Positions 10,431 through 22,800 of a DNA stretch of 64,000 nt are shown piece by piece. A program made the position numbers and the translations under genes. Under the pieces are notes generated by a model. The model saw only the letters and a list, made by a program, of their open reading frames with translations, searched no databases and had not been told where the DNA came from. The DNA is from Polytrichum commune (taxonomy: Eukaryota; Streptophyta; Polytrichopsida; Polytrichales; Polytrichaceae): assembly GCA_950295325.1 (NCBI GenBank), contig OX485809.1, positions 1,426,001 through 1,490,000 of the forward strand, written 5' to 3'. Numbering within the stretch: the stretch's first letter is position 1; every line of letters starts with the position of its first letter.

Positions 10431-12120
10431 ATATCACTTTCATTATTCCCAAGTTGATTGATGGAGTTCCTTCACATGTCAAAGGAGTTTAATGGCTTAA
10501 GTGACCAAGTATTGTCACATTGGTTCCCAACGAGGAAGAGTTCCCACATAGTGCGGGTAGGAAGACTAGGCAGTGAAGGAGGTGTGGGAGGGGCGGAGCC
10601 CAACTGAATGAAGATGTGATCTAGCCCAAGGCAACTAGAAGAGGGGCTGCAAATTCTGTCAAGTATATCTGTACTTTTAGAAGAAAAGGGAGAGTTTTCA
10701 GTCACTGATCTACCATCTCCGACATCCTTTGATGTGATTGTGTGAGCCAGTCAGTTTTAGACTCTGCAACCAGTTTAAGAATATCTTTTATAGCGGTTTC
10801 CACAAATAATTTTGCAGCGCTACCCATAGAACACCAGGGAACACTAAGCAGACCTGAACATAAAGTCAGAAACAACTTCAATGATGGTAATGGCCAATCA
10901 CAAAAGATTTTAAAATGTAGAGAATTTCTCACATGCAAGTGGTCTGTAGCTAATGAATGATATACTCAAAGTGCATTCAACTTTAACTGGCTAATGAATT
11001 TTGGATAGAGTTCCCATTTCAAGTAAGTACATTTGTTGCCATTCTCTTGGCATTTCAGGTGCAAATTCTACAACCGTGGTGCCAAATATCAATGATGCTA
11101 ACTAATCTCCACGCAAGTTGGAGTATGAGCATTCGTAAACAGTCACATTTGAATGCTTGTATCAACAGCACATGTCTTGGACATCACTAGACTTACATGA
11201 AGATTTACATGAACGAATTTGCTAGAGGATGTTGATTGGTGCCCTAAAATTCATGATTGTTTCAGCCCATAACTTTCTTAATTGTTCCGATTTTGTCACA
11301 CACCAAAAATTGGGAATGACACCACTAATCCTTCAGCGTTGTGTGTTTGTCGCCCAGGCCGAGCATCACATTGTGCTGTTCTTCCGCCGAAATGGAAGCC
11401 CTTCTGGTCCACATCAAACGCAGATTGCAACACCTTCTTCTCCATCGTCACTACGTCAACCACTTGTACCGAGTTTCTTCTTCTAAAGATTTCAAATGCA
11501 AAAAAGCTTGGTGAAATTGCTGGTATTAACTTCGAAACATGTTTTAAAATCAAACCCTTTATTGGTCTGGTGTCTACTTGCTTGATGCAATCCTTGAACT
11601 TTCATGCAACTTAGTTGATTCTAGATTGCCATGACTCCTTCCGCTGCACTGCCGTAGTCGCACACCTGGAGAGAGTCGTTGCTTGCTTGCAAGCTTGCCA
11701 CGCTATCCGTGGCCCCTGCCCTCCATTGCCACTGCATGACTGTGGCACCGTGGGATGAGGCCTGGTGCATCAACGGCCCAGGACTGCCCTGCCCATGACC
11801 ACACACGCTTCATTCACAGCACTTCAATTGCGCAGCTGAAGGGGCTCTACATACTTAAAACAAGTCCTCTACAAGGTTGAGGACAAATTCAAAATTACCT
11901 AGACCCCGCTACACTAATTCAGGGTCTCTGATGCTATGTCCAGAGTCTTATACTACTTTTCATTTTTCAGGCTAAAAATTAGTTTTCTGCATTTGCGCAT
12001 TCCTAATGGATGAATTTGCACAGACACCACGAATCCCTAGCCCATTGACATTAATAATTCTGACAAGCATTATATACATTGTTCAGTAGATTAACAGAGG
12101 TCCTTTGAAGCTTCATACTA
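10431..12120. other. Intergenic, no gene confirmed
   Basis: Contains one exon-like minus-strand stretch near 10696-10851, reported as a finding, and short open frames of no recognised family. No repeat structure is evident. Confidence 0.45.
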
Positions 12121-12141
12121 GGGTCGCACCAAAAAGCCCAG

Positions 12142-12281
12142 CCAAAAAGCCCAGCCCTACGTATTCTCCGGAAATACAGGGCTGGGATTTTAGATGGCTG
12201 CTTCCAGCCACTCCAGTAGCTCCAGCCATCTGAAATCCCAGCCCTGTATTTCCGGAGAATACGTAGGGCTGGGCTTTTTGG
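12142..12281. repeat. Long near-perfect inverted repeat (59-bp arms, 22-bp loop)
   Basis: Arm 12142-12200 is complementary to 12223-12281 at 58 of 59 positions. The one difference would be a wobble pair in RNA. Weaker pairing continues outward on both sides: agggtcgcacc near 12120 against ggtgtggccct near 12305, then gaagctt against cagcagcttc. This may be a foldback MITE with hAT-like ends or the source of a hairpin RNA. Confidence 0.9.
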
Positions 12282-13117
12282 TGACTGGAGCTGCTGAGTA
12301 TTTCGGTGTGGCCCTGGTATCAGCAGCTTCTAGCAAGAGATTCACGTCTTCTGCTTCGTTCAAAGGCTTCTAGCACAAACAGCTTAAAAAATCTGGCTAT
12401 TTTGAAGGAAAATACCAATGCAGGGGGCAATATATAATCATTTAGCACACTGAATGTTGAAATGATAAACAAGGACTAAGTAAATCGAATTTAAATGTTC
12501 TGGCATAAGTTAAGATTGGTGAAAATTGGTGGAAAGGACTCTATAAACCTGCAGAATTTTACTACTTTAAATCGGAGTCCAGGGATTTATTGCAAAAACT
12601 AAAACTCTATTGGCCAAGTGTCATCCAAGAAAGCATCATGGACACACCCTATATGGAAAAAAGAAGAAGCCGTGCCCTTGATTCTTTGGGCAACTATGTG
12701 ATATTCTAGGTTAACCTACATTTATCTTGCATTTACAGATTAACATTCAATCACATATATTTTCTCATGACAGAAGTGCCGCCACTCCTGCCTGATTTCA
12801 ATGAATCACAGGTACAGTTTGTCACAGGTACAGTTTGTCTTCACATTGAAAGAGCAAGAAACGAAGAACTCGACTGCAGAATTCTGTAAATAATTGAGAA
12901 ACTGTCAACATTGGAATCCATGCATCCCACCAGAAATGGGTTGAGACTCCTTTTCAATTTTATACTATAGAGGTCTGTTTGAAAAGATAATGATCAGAGC
13001 CTCCTTTCCTTCACTAATGAGTCTTGTGTGTTTCCGTAATGGCTGCTAAGTGTACCAACTAATTTGCAAAATGGGATTATTTCAGCATGTCTAACCTTAG
13101 TATAGGGCCAGATATCA

Positions 13118-16100
13118 TCAATTCAAGGACTGAACAAGCTCACGGGGTTTTTCTGGCTGCGATGTGAGAGTGCCTGGAAACTGGCCGATATCTTTGCCTT
13201 CAACTTGTGAGAAACCCTTGTGCAATCCAATGCTGAACTCTTCAACGTTCAAGTCACCCCTATCTCGGAAATCTGCAATCTGCATTGGCAAAAAAACATA
13301 AACTCATGAGTTATGACAAATAGTGAAGGCAGGATGGGGAATTTAAAGAAAGCTCCATAGAGGTGTTAAAAATTCCTGGGAATGGCCCATTTAGCTCCTA
13401 CTATGAGAAAGCATTTTTTGGCCTGTAGTCAGCATATGATGAACAAGTGCCCCCATCGAAAACTGCATATTGAGCAGGGGTTTTGTCAAACATTACATGA
13501 TTTTTACAACTTTTAGTTCATTCAGAGAGTGAAGAGAGATATTACATGCTCAGCAAGTGCCATCCCACTCAATGCTGCTCCTTCTAAACTAGAGCCTAAT
13601 AGCCAATCTCCACAAATGCCAACCCTCGCAACTGGGTCAAAAATGCATGGCACGCTCGGTGTATTTGTGGGTAATCCAGCTCCCCTGCAGTACCACGTGA
13701 GAGAATAATTTAGACACAAAAAAGTGGTCCCAAACCTGTTCACAGTTGAACTTAAATGGATAGACATCACGCCTTCAACAGCTTATGATAAAACACAAAC
13801 CATAAATAGGATAGAGTGGTGCGGAGCAACCTAACTGCAAGCCTGGCTACCACACACAGTAAATTTTCAATTAAATCACAAGAACAGACTTATCTGCAAA
13901 GTCCCTCAAGCAAGTCATGACACCTGCAACCAAGAAGATATAACAAACTTGTGTCTTGCATACCATAGCTGGACTTTTGTAAAAAATGGAGACGGCATGG
14001 AGCCTTCAGGCAGACCAAGGGCTATTTCTGCTCCTCGAAGCATCTCCCTTCGCACCCTCTCTGCTTTCACAATTGGTATGCTCTCCTGCACAATGCGAAT
14101 GCACAGATTTAGTGCGAATGCACAGATTTAGTTCGAATGCACAGATATAATTCTCTGCTTATCAGCAACACTGTACCTAAAGGTTGATGAAGCAACTTAT
14201 CAAAACTGTACAGATTGAAAAGATACAAATTAAATTAATCTTCTTGTTCCAGGGCCAATGAGCACACATCTACATTGATACGAGACCCCTCCATAAAAAT
14301 TCTCAGATGACTTTAACTGTTCATTAATCCACATTAAGTCTAAAATGGTGAACATTGAAATTAGAAAAACTATGAACTTCTCAAAATCAAATCCTAAACC
14401 CTAAAATGTAGTTTACTCATGACAAGCTCTTTTGTTACTCAGCTTGCCAATTCATTCATGATTGGTCTCAATAAAAGCAGCTCTATCCACATGTCAGACT
14501 GCCCTCGGAAAAGAGAAAAAAATCTCACCTGTGGAACCTTGTTCTTTTTCCCATATGCAGCTGTACTAAAGAATGTCCAACAATGAGGTGCATCATTGGC
14601 AGTACCATTGAGTTTCTTTGAATTATTTGCCATCCATGATACAGCACTCACACCTTCTACAAATGCACCATCTAGGTGGCCCCCCGCAACCCCCTCTGGA
14701 ATAGGAATTGCCTCCTCAAATGCAGCCATTAAGGCCCAGATTGAACTTAGCTCCAGCTTCTGTGTCCATAAATATCCAACCCTTTATATCTGAAACTTTA
14801 TCATACCTCAACTAGGGCTACCAAGGTCTTTGATTCACCTAAGCAAATTCTACATGTTAATATGATTCCCATTTTCCGGATGAGTAGTTTGGTATGAGTG
14901 CCAGGAGTAGGTTCGCAAAAATTTGGAAATGATGACAATGCAAAGAAAAGTTCTTTCCAGCTACAGTACCAAAGGAATCGCACTTAAAGATTGGCAAAAG
15001 TACTAAATTACCCTATGGCACCACAATTTAATTGAATGAAAAGACCTAAAGTGAGGTGATGTAGTTTCTGCATATCGATGTAGACAAAGATTCCAGAAGA
15101 ATGAGAGAATGCTATTGACCTTCATTTGCTTGAATACTTCAGGTGCACCTGAGGGTGCCAGCAACCGGTTGGCACACTTCCCTGCAAAAAATTTCTACAT
15201 CCTTAGTACTTGAAAATGTTAGAGATTACATTACAGTTCAGTTGCAGGAAATAATTTTAATCGTCTCTTCACTTTAAGTTTGAGCTTAAAGTATGAAGCA
15301 AAATGCAATGACAAGGGAGACAGGGTATGAGAGTAGATACCGTTGTGGGCTATAACAACCGCATCATATACCCCATGTGGTTTTCCATTCTCATTCAAAC
15401 TCCATTGATTGCCCTTGGCATCCATATTACTAATCCATACAGGCCGTTTTACTTCAATTAATCGTCCCTGCACCAATTGAGTCACAAGTTTATTATATAA
15501 GCCTGGAGTGAAGCTTTTAATCCATGCTCAAGGAGCTCCTTATCAATCCAGACGTGGACCTCACGGGCAATAAGAATAATAAAAGACCGCAACAGTTTTG
15601 GGTTTCATTTAATTCACATACTGTGAAGTGCATGTAACTGAATATTGTAACCACTTAAGTATCCTTCAGATCCTAAACCATAAACAATAAACCAATGCAA
15701 TGATTCATCCACACCCTCACAGTCAGGTAACATCTAGAATTACAAGCTGATCCAACTCATTCCACATTGAAATGGTCCCTGTAGTTAAGAGCAAGCCCAC
15801 TGGTTGCTCTTTCCATATCCATAACAATTTACTATGCATGAAAGTGGATATTATGTTGAAAAAAATGTTGAGATGGCTCCCACCCATCGCCATATTCAAA
15901 TTTGCATGAAGAAAGTGGAAACGGCAAATTACTTTATCCAACAAATTGAGCCCATTTCTTGCACCGCAAACTCTCCACAATCATTATGAGACTAGCAATC
16001 AATGACCTTCCACCTAAAGGTCATTGATTTACCTAAAATAGATTAGGGTATTTGGATTGATGGACTCTTTACCATGTCTTTTCGCAAGATAACGTGCAAT

Positions 16101-18863
16101 CACAAAAGCTTTTCCCCAAGTGCGGATATGGATACAGCAACCCCTGGGCAGAATGCACCTGCTTCCGCATCCAGAAAGCTAAAAAGGTGTTGGATGCGGG
16201 AGGATTTCTGGATATGGATACAGCAGCCAGTAGACTTTCTCTGTGAAGGGCACATTCTAAAAAGAACTCAACAATTTCATAGCCCGTTCCTGTAGGGTTT
16301 AATGAAATTGACTCATTAGAAGCTCTAAAAGACAGGACAGAAGGTGAACTCACTTGTGAGACCATATGATTTGCGAGTGAGCCCATTCCATTTACTCCAA
16401 CATAGCGTGGCACATCATCTACTAGTTGAGAAAATTCTCCACCAGCTTGTAATGTTCCCAACACGCCTTTCCATTCCTTCACAGCACCTTCCATGACCCA
16501 TTTGTCGACAAGCTTGCGGAATTTAGGGTCTGAGACAGTAAAGTACTGGGCAGCATGATCAAAGGCTAACGAAAATTCCTCCCGAATCTGAATGTTTCTT
16601 GTTGCCATCCGCCCACCAAGTCCATGTTTCCCCTGCAAGTGAAATATGACAATGTTTATATGTAAGACAGATCCAAATGCAAATCATGTTAGAATGAAGA
16701 ATTGGGATCCTTGTAACAGAACCTCCAAACAAATTCTAACTCGAGACATGATCACAATACATACATTGTTTTGACAACCTACATTGAACTAAATCAGTGC
16801 GAAGCTGCTTTTCCAAGGCTCCCAAGCCTCTTCAAAGCTCGAAGTTGTCAGATTTTCACATAGTCACAGGTCATAATCTCCTATCCAGTACCCATTCTCA
16901 ATTACGTGAATGTTTTTCAAAAGTTGGGTGTAGACCACCATACAGTCCATGATCCACAATATAAACTTGAGAAATCTGTCATCGAAATCTGTCACTTGGA
17001 TATTTCTACACAAAACCTCTAGTGGCGGAGTTTAGGGTTGATTAGAGGGAAAAACTTACAGTATCAAAAACGGTCGACCTGATTCCTAATTGTTCGAGGG
17101 TAAGTGCACACACGAGCCCCGACATACCGCCTCCAAGAATCGCAACATGGGGTTCTTTGTTCATGGGATTGTCAAAATGGACTTGTGGAGCTACAGCTGG
17201 CTCCTTCTTCCTCTTCCTCTCAGTTTTTGGATCTACCGTCCACTTTGGGTTCCTGTATTCAACCTCGTTGACATTCACTCCATCTACTTCATCTTCTGTC
17301 TCCGATCCCCTTGCTGTCACAAACCATATCCCAACAACATCGTACAACAACCGTCAATTCTTTAAGAGCAACAAATGGTCAAGTGAACGTGCAAAAGAAA
17401 TCTCTCTTCCTAAATAAATGTCAGCACAGAAGCAAGGTAAACCACATCATCTGGAACGGTAGGAAATATGACAGTCATCTCTATGTAAATATGAAACATC
17501 GCCATGATCTTCCGTCAAGGCTTCAGTTGCAAGATGGGCAATCAAATAAATATGAAATTCTGTCTCCAATCCCCTTCCTGTCACAACCGTATCCCGAAAA
17601 CATAGCTTAACAACAGTCAATGCTAAAACAGCAATACTGGTCAAGTAAACCTGCAAAAGAAACTTCTCTTCCTACATGAATGTGAGCCCAGAAGCAAGGT
17701 GAACAGCATCATATGTAACGGTAGAAACTATAATAGTCATCTCTACATGGATATGAGAGAACAAACAATTCGCCACGATGTCATCTGTCAAGGCTTCAAA
17801 TGCAAGGTGGGCAATCACATAAATACAAAATCCATTAACTACCTCTTCCATCTAATCCTCGTCCTCGGCCCTGGAATTGATCCCCATTCCTTCTGCCACC
17901 TTCAAATTCTCCCCTACCTCTTGGTCGAAAGCTTGAATTGTCTCTCTCACCTACTCGGCTCTCGGTTTGATCCCCATTTCTCCTCCGGCCTTCAAATTCT
18001 CCTCTACCTCTTGGTCGAAAGCTTGAATTGTCTCTCTCACCTATTCTGCTCTCGGTTTGATCCCCATTTCTCCTCCCACCTTCAAATTCTCCTCTACCTC
18101 TTGTTCGAAAGCTTGAATTGTCCCTCTCACCTCCTCGGCTCTCGGTTTGATTCCCATTTTTCCTGCCACCTTCAAATTCTCCTCTACCTCTTGGTCGAAA
18201 ACTTGAATTCTCCCTCTCCCCTCCTGGCGCTCTTGCTCGAAAATTTCCAGAATCTCTTTTTTGCACATCTCCTCCATCACGAAACCTGTCCTGTGGGCCT
18301 CCTCGGGAGGTTGGGCGGTCCCTCGGACCACTATCTCTCCTGTCAAATGAGTCTTGCGAGTATGGCTTGCTGCTGTTGAATTCTTTGCGGTCCCCCTTAA
18401 ACCCTGACCGGTCACTTGAGAATCTTGATGATGAACTCGAATCTCGAAGTGTTCCTCCACTTTCATCCTCAAGTTTCTTCCTCTCCCCCATTCTGGAAGA
18501 AGAAGAAAAAGAAGATTGACTAGCTTGCTTCCATTTGCTTGTGGAATCTCTGTTGCTGTCTCCCTGCCTCCCTGCCTTGAAGCTCTTCACGTAAACGTCG
18601 TCTTCTTCGCCTTCCTCGTACTCTGCAGCTCTTGAAGGTGGCAGCAGGGATTTCAAAGGAGCTCGTAGGAGACTGGATGATGTCTCCCGTAGTAAGAATG
18701 GAGCCAAGAAATGACGAAGAGAAGAAGAGGGAGATGTAAAGGAAGTGATGGAAATGGAGAATGATTTAGGGGAGAAGTTGGAGAGTGAGGAAGAAGAAGG
18801 GGGAAGGCGATGGAGTGTCGGACATTGAGAAAGAAGATGCTGGGTTGCTGTGCATATATACAT
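13118..18863 (-). CDS. Plastid renalase-like FAD/NAD(P)-binding oxidoreductase with RG-rich N-terminal extension
   Basis: Nine exons join in frame to 798 aa: 18863-17843, 17313-17060, 16632-16354, 15467-15341, 15181-15120, 14759-14529, 14085-13964, 13684-13546, 13279-13118. Every join has GT/AG ends. The protein begins with a Ser-rich, acid-poor transit-peptide-like region (about 1-80), then a charged RG/RGG-rich region with four 30-aa repeats (about 215-334). A renalase/amine-oxidase-like flavoprotein follows: the dinucleotide-binding motif VAILGGGMSGL (about 397-407), then DTGKHGLGGRMATRNI, then the C-terminal FAD-contact motif GICGDWLLGS (about 720-728). It resembles Arabidopsis At3g04650, which I recall as about 480-490 aa, so roughly 300 aa are extra at the N-terminus. 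The substrate of the plant protein is not known to me. Exon 1 could instead be a separate unit, but phases fit only as joined. Confidence 0.87.
17296..17832. repeat. Tandem duplication of intron 1 including the exon 2 edge
   Basis: Units begin at about 17296 and 17560 (period 264 bp). Shared strings include ctgtctcc(g/a)atcccctt, aagcaaggt(a/g)aac, gtcatctcta and gtcaaggcttca. The copy includes the first 18 bases of exon 2 and its acceptor, leaving a second acceptor-like ttgtgacag upstream of the real one. Confidence 0.85.
17862..18221 (-). repeat. Four 90-bp in-frame coding repeats (RG-rich)
   Basis: The string (g/a)cttgaatt recurs at 17931, 18021, 18111 and 18201, an exact 90-bp period. 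Each unit encodes a 30-aa block of the pattern GERDNSSFRPRGRGEFEGGR followed by RNGDQTES plus two residues. Copies differ by only a few residues, so the expansion is recent or still homogenised. Confidence 0.93.
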
Positions 18864-19894
18864 TGCATATACAACTTTTGCAAGATCTTTACCTCTGAGC
18901 CCACAAGATCAAAATTCCAAGCACGGGCCTCATCCACCTCCCAAACCCACTGTAATGGTAAGAAATGACGATGCTTGCACCGTAAACCCTGACTGAGCTA
19001 TCAGTCGCAGCAAGAATTACAACAGCACCCAAAATCTCAGTGTAGCCGGGGGTGAGGTTCGATCTATCCCACCTGGAATGAATTTTTGTAGAAATGATGA
19101 GTATCCACACTAAACCCACAAAAAAATCGGCTGAAAATCTTAACGACCCCCAAACGAACTAAAGGATTTCGACAAATATTCCATCGTCGAAAACAGGGGT
19201 TTAGGGTTTTAGCCTTTATAGTGGCATAGGACACATAGCCTTATCCATTCTCTTTGATGATACTACGTGGTGGACACCGAACGCCCCACGTCGCCAATTA
19301 CCATTTCTGGTTAATATGTTTTGAAGTGTGGAGTTTGGACCTTGCTCAATGACAACAATTCATCACTTCAACTTGATTTTAATGGTGCCCTAACATTGAG
19401 TTCCACACGGAGATTCCCCGGTTGTGGGTAACTTTGCACTTGCACCTCAAAAACAGAGCACATGAGCTAGTCTATAGTCTAAGGAAGAATGCCTTGTCAA
19501 TATGCATCACTAAAATCTATCATACCAATACGATCTCTATGCCCACAGAGTAGCCCTGCAAATTTCGAAGCAACCTTTCCTCACTACAGATTATTGTTGA
19601 GCAGCTACACACATGATGTTTCTTATCCGTGATTGATTGAGGAGAAGCACACTTGTGAGGATTCAAACAAGGTTGCCGATTTTGGGGTCTCTGGTCTTTG
19701 CTTGTGCATTTGGGTTCCTATGAAGCATATGGGTTAGGGTATTCATGGGTGTGAAATCGTAAGATCATCAAGTGATGATGATCGTTCGGTAGCGAATAAT
19801 TTGTATCGGAAAATTACGAGGTTCAAGATGTATGCAGACGTCGGAAGCATTCGACACAGACGGTGGTAGAATCATCATCTCTTGCTGAGGCTCG
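18864..19894. promoter_or_regulatory. Shared promoter region between two divergent plastid-protein genes
   Basis: About 1 kb separates the start codon of the minus-strand renalase-like gene from that of the plus-strand mTERF gene. It contains TTTAGGGTTT (19200-19209), a telo-box-like element readable on both strands, and ACGTGG near 19265. No other gene lies between, so the two may share control elements. Confidence 0.5.
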
Positions 19895-22800
19895 ATGCAA
19901 TGCATGGGGACAAACATGGCCCTGTGTCAAGTTTCGAGCATCCGTGGGTGGTCGTTGTCGCCGTGGTGAGCTTTCAATCTTGTCACCAACACATATTAAA
20001 CGACTGTTTGTTGCCTCCGAAATGCCTTTCATTTTGTCCGTCCCATGGATTTTCAAGTTAGGTTTGGTTTAAATGACGCTTATTTTCTTCTTTTATTGAT
20101 GCTCTCTGTTGTCGATTGTTCCAAGTAACCTGTGACGAGACAATTTCTACTTTGGTGATTCATATCAGAACACTTGTGTTTGTATGCGTTGTGTCTACCA
20201 TGGCACGAGTTAAACATGGCAGTTGTTCCTGTTGCACTTCCTATTCCTGTTGCAGATTGTTTGCTGTCTCCGAGATGCTTTTTAATTTGACCTTCTCATG
20301 GATTTTCAAGTTAGGTTTGGTGTAGATGACGTTTTTCTCTGTTATTGGTGCTTACTGTATCGAATCCTCCAAGCAACTTTTGATAAGACGATTTCTACAT
20401 TGGGTATTCGTATGAGAACAATTGTGTTTGTATGAGCTGTGTCCACAATGGCATAATCATTGCACTTGTTCCTGTTGCAGGGGAAGATTAGGGCAGTTAG
20501 ATCCTTCGGAGCTTCCCTATCCTTCACGCTTTTTGCAATGCAAGGCCCGAAGTTTTGACAATTTCTTAACTTCAAGGAGTAGGAGGAAATCCCTTAGATG
20601 GAGACACTGCGTGTTTTGTTTTCATCAAGTTTCAGTTCAAAAGCCGCAATGCTCATCATCAGGCTATCAAACGAAGCCGGGACAACATGATGAGGAAGCA
20701 GAAGAGAGAAGGAACCGCGATTTTCGTATATGGAGAAGAAATGATCAAAGTGATGGAGTGAAAATACCGCGAAATTTAGCTGATAGACGCTCAAACCCTA
20801 GAATCTTAAACCCTCAAAAAGCCTACCCATCAAACCCTAGATACTTCACTAAGCCCATAATAAAGCCGAGAGATACTTACCCTAAATACACTAGAAGCAC
20901 CAACGTTTCTTCGTCGGAATTAGGAAACAGGAAGACTTCACAAAACATTAGTGAAAAACAGGATTCGTTTGAGTCTTTCAGTAACCTTGATGAACCAGAG
21001 ACGGAAACATATTTGCGGAAACTGCTCAATGCAAGACTTGCAAAGACAAAACCTGCAAACATCCAAGAATTTGATGAGGAAGATGAGGAGGATGTGGAGG
21101 ATGAGGAGGATGAAGAAAATGGCAAGACTTTAAAAACCCCGATATATGCAAGAAGGAAGTACGAATCTGAGATGCCAGAGAAGCCCTCTGTGAACTTGAA
21201 TGAAAGCAGTGATGAGAAGGCACTCCGAAAAGCGCTAAAATTAAGAAGACGGGAAACACAGGAAGTGTTAAAGGAGCACCTTATGGAAGGATCACTAAGT
21301 TTGGGGTATTCTCAGGCTGTTGTTGATAACATGCCTGGTTTTGTTGATCATATTATGGTTCAAGCAGTTGCTCTCAAAACGCAGGAGCGATATGTCACGT
21401 CGACATTTATAGCTCGAGCTCGAGCGTGTGTGGCACCGACCAAATTGATTGACATAGTCAAGTATGTTGACATCATCATCTCTGCACTATTACTAGATGT
21501 TTGAGTAATTTTTTTCTCCTATTTTATGGCTCCTCTGGATGTTACCATCGTGTCTATTTGCATAGCATTCATAAGTGGGCTCGGGGGTTTTCTCTCTATA
21601 TAAGCATTTTGGAGAGTACACTCAGTGAGATTCAATTTGACAAGGTCTTCAAGTTGACTCTTGGTAGATAATAGAAGGCTTTGTCTGAAGATATCAGGTA
21701 ACAATACAGTCATCCTCTTATTGTCAAGAACTGTCTGTTTTGCATACAATACCTTCCATGTTAGGTAAGGTTTTGGCCCATGCCTGAGGTAGTATGGGGG
21801 TTTGAACGAAGATCATTCTACATGGGCTCAATGAGGGTCAATCTCATTTGGCATGCCAAGAGGTGCTAAAAATGAGTTTGGCCCTCAATGAACCGAATTA
21901 GGTTACACTGCATTCAAACACTACCTCCAAACATGCATCACAAAGTGGAAAGAAATCATTGATATCATATGCAAAACAACCATTGAAAAATCATAAGGGA
22001 TCAACTCCTGACGAAAAGTCCCATTGAGTTAAATGATAACTCTAAAAAGGTGTTGACTAATGAGAGCTTGCCACTTGACAATGCTTCCATTCATAAAGCT
22101 AGAATAGAATGAGAACATCCTTACACATGCTTAAGAATGCTATGTGGGCTTCTGGCCTCTCTATGGACGTTGATTGATGCTGCCATTCAATTCTATTCCA
22201 ATTGAAGTTTTGTGTGGTTATGTGTGCAGATGGATGAAGCACAATCACATAACCATACCACGGGTGGGAAAGTTAATCGACTTAAAAGGCCAACAACTGG
22301 ACATACTTCGAGAGCGCATCAGTTTTCTGAAACAGCATTACGTTCGAGGCCGGGATCTTGGCGTTGTTCTCACACGATACCCTATTATTTTGGACAGACC
22401 TTGGGAGGAGCTTTATAACATAGTTCAATTGCTTGAGGATGCTGGAGTACGAAGGGAGTGGATAGGATTCGTGATATGTCGGTCACCAAAAGTGCTCACC
22501 ATCAGTATCGATGAACTTCTGGACAAAATCTCATTTTTTCAGAATTTGGGTGTCACAACTGACCAATTTGGGCCCATGGCATTTAACTTCCCTGCAAGCA
22601 TTGGCCATTTCTCTCTTCCAGATATGCAAAAAAAGGTACAAAGTGCTCAATGAATTCAGTTCTTGCTTTGATACCATGGATCTGTATCCTCTCTACCTAA
22701 TACCTTCTGGTTATGTACTAGGAAGGAGCTAGGGTTGAGAGTGATTTGGGAGTCACATGTTCAGAATTGCTGTTTTCGAAATGGAGTCCACTGGACCAAA

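Noticed and set aside
17699-18379. 226-codon plus-strand frame with repeated LLYLLVESLNCLSHL
   Set aside because: It is the antisense shadow of the RG-rich 90-bp coding repeats, and its periodicity is inherited from them.
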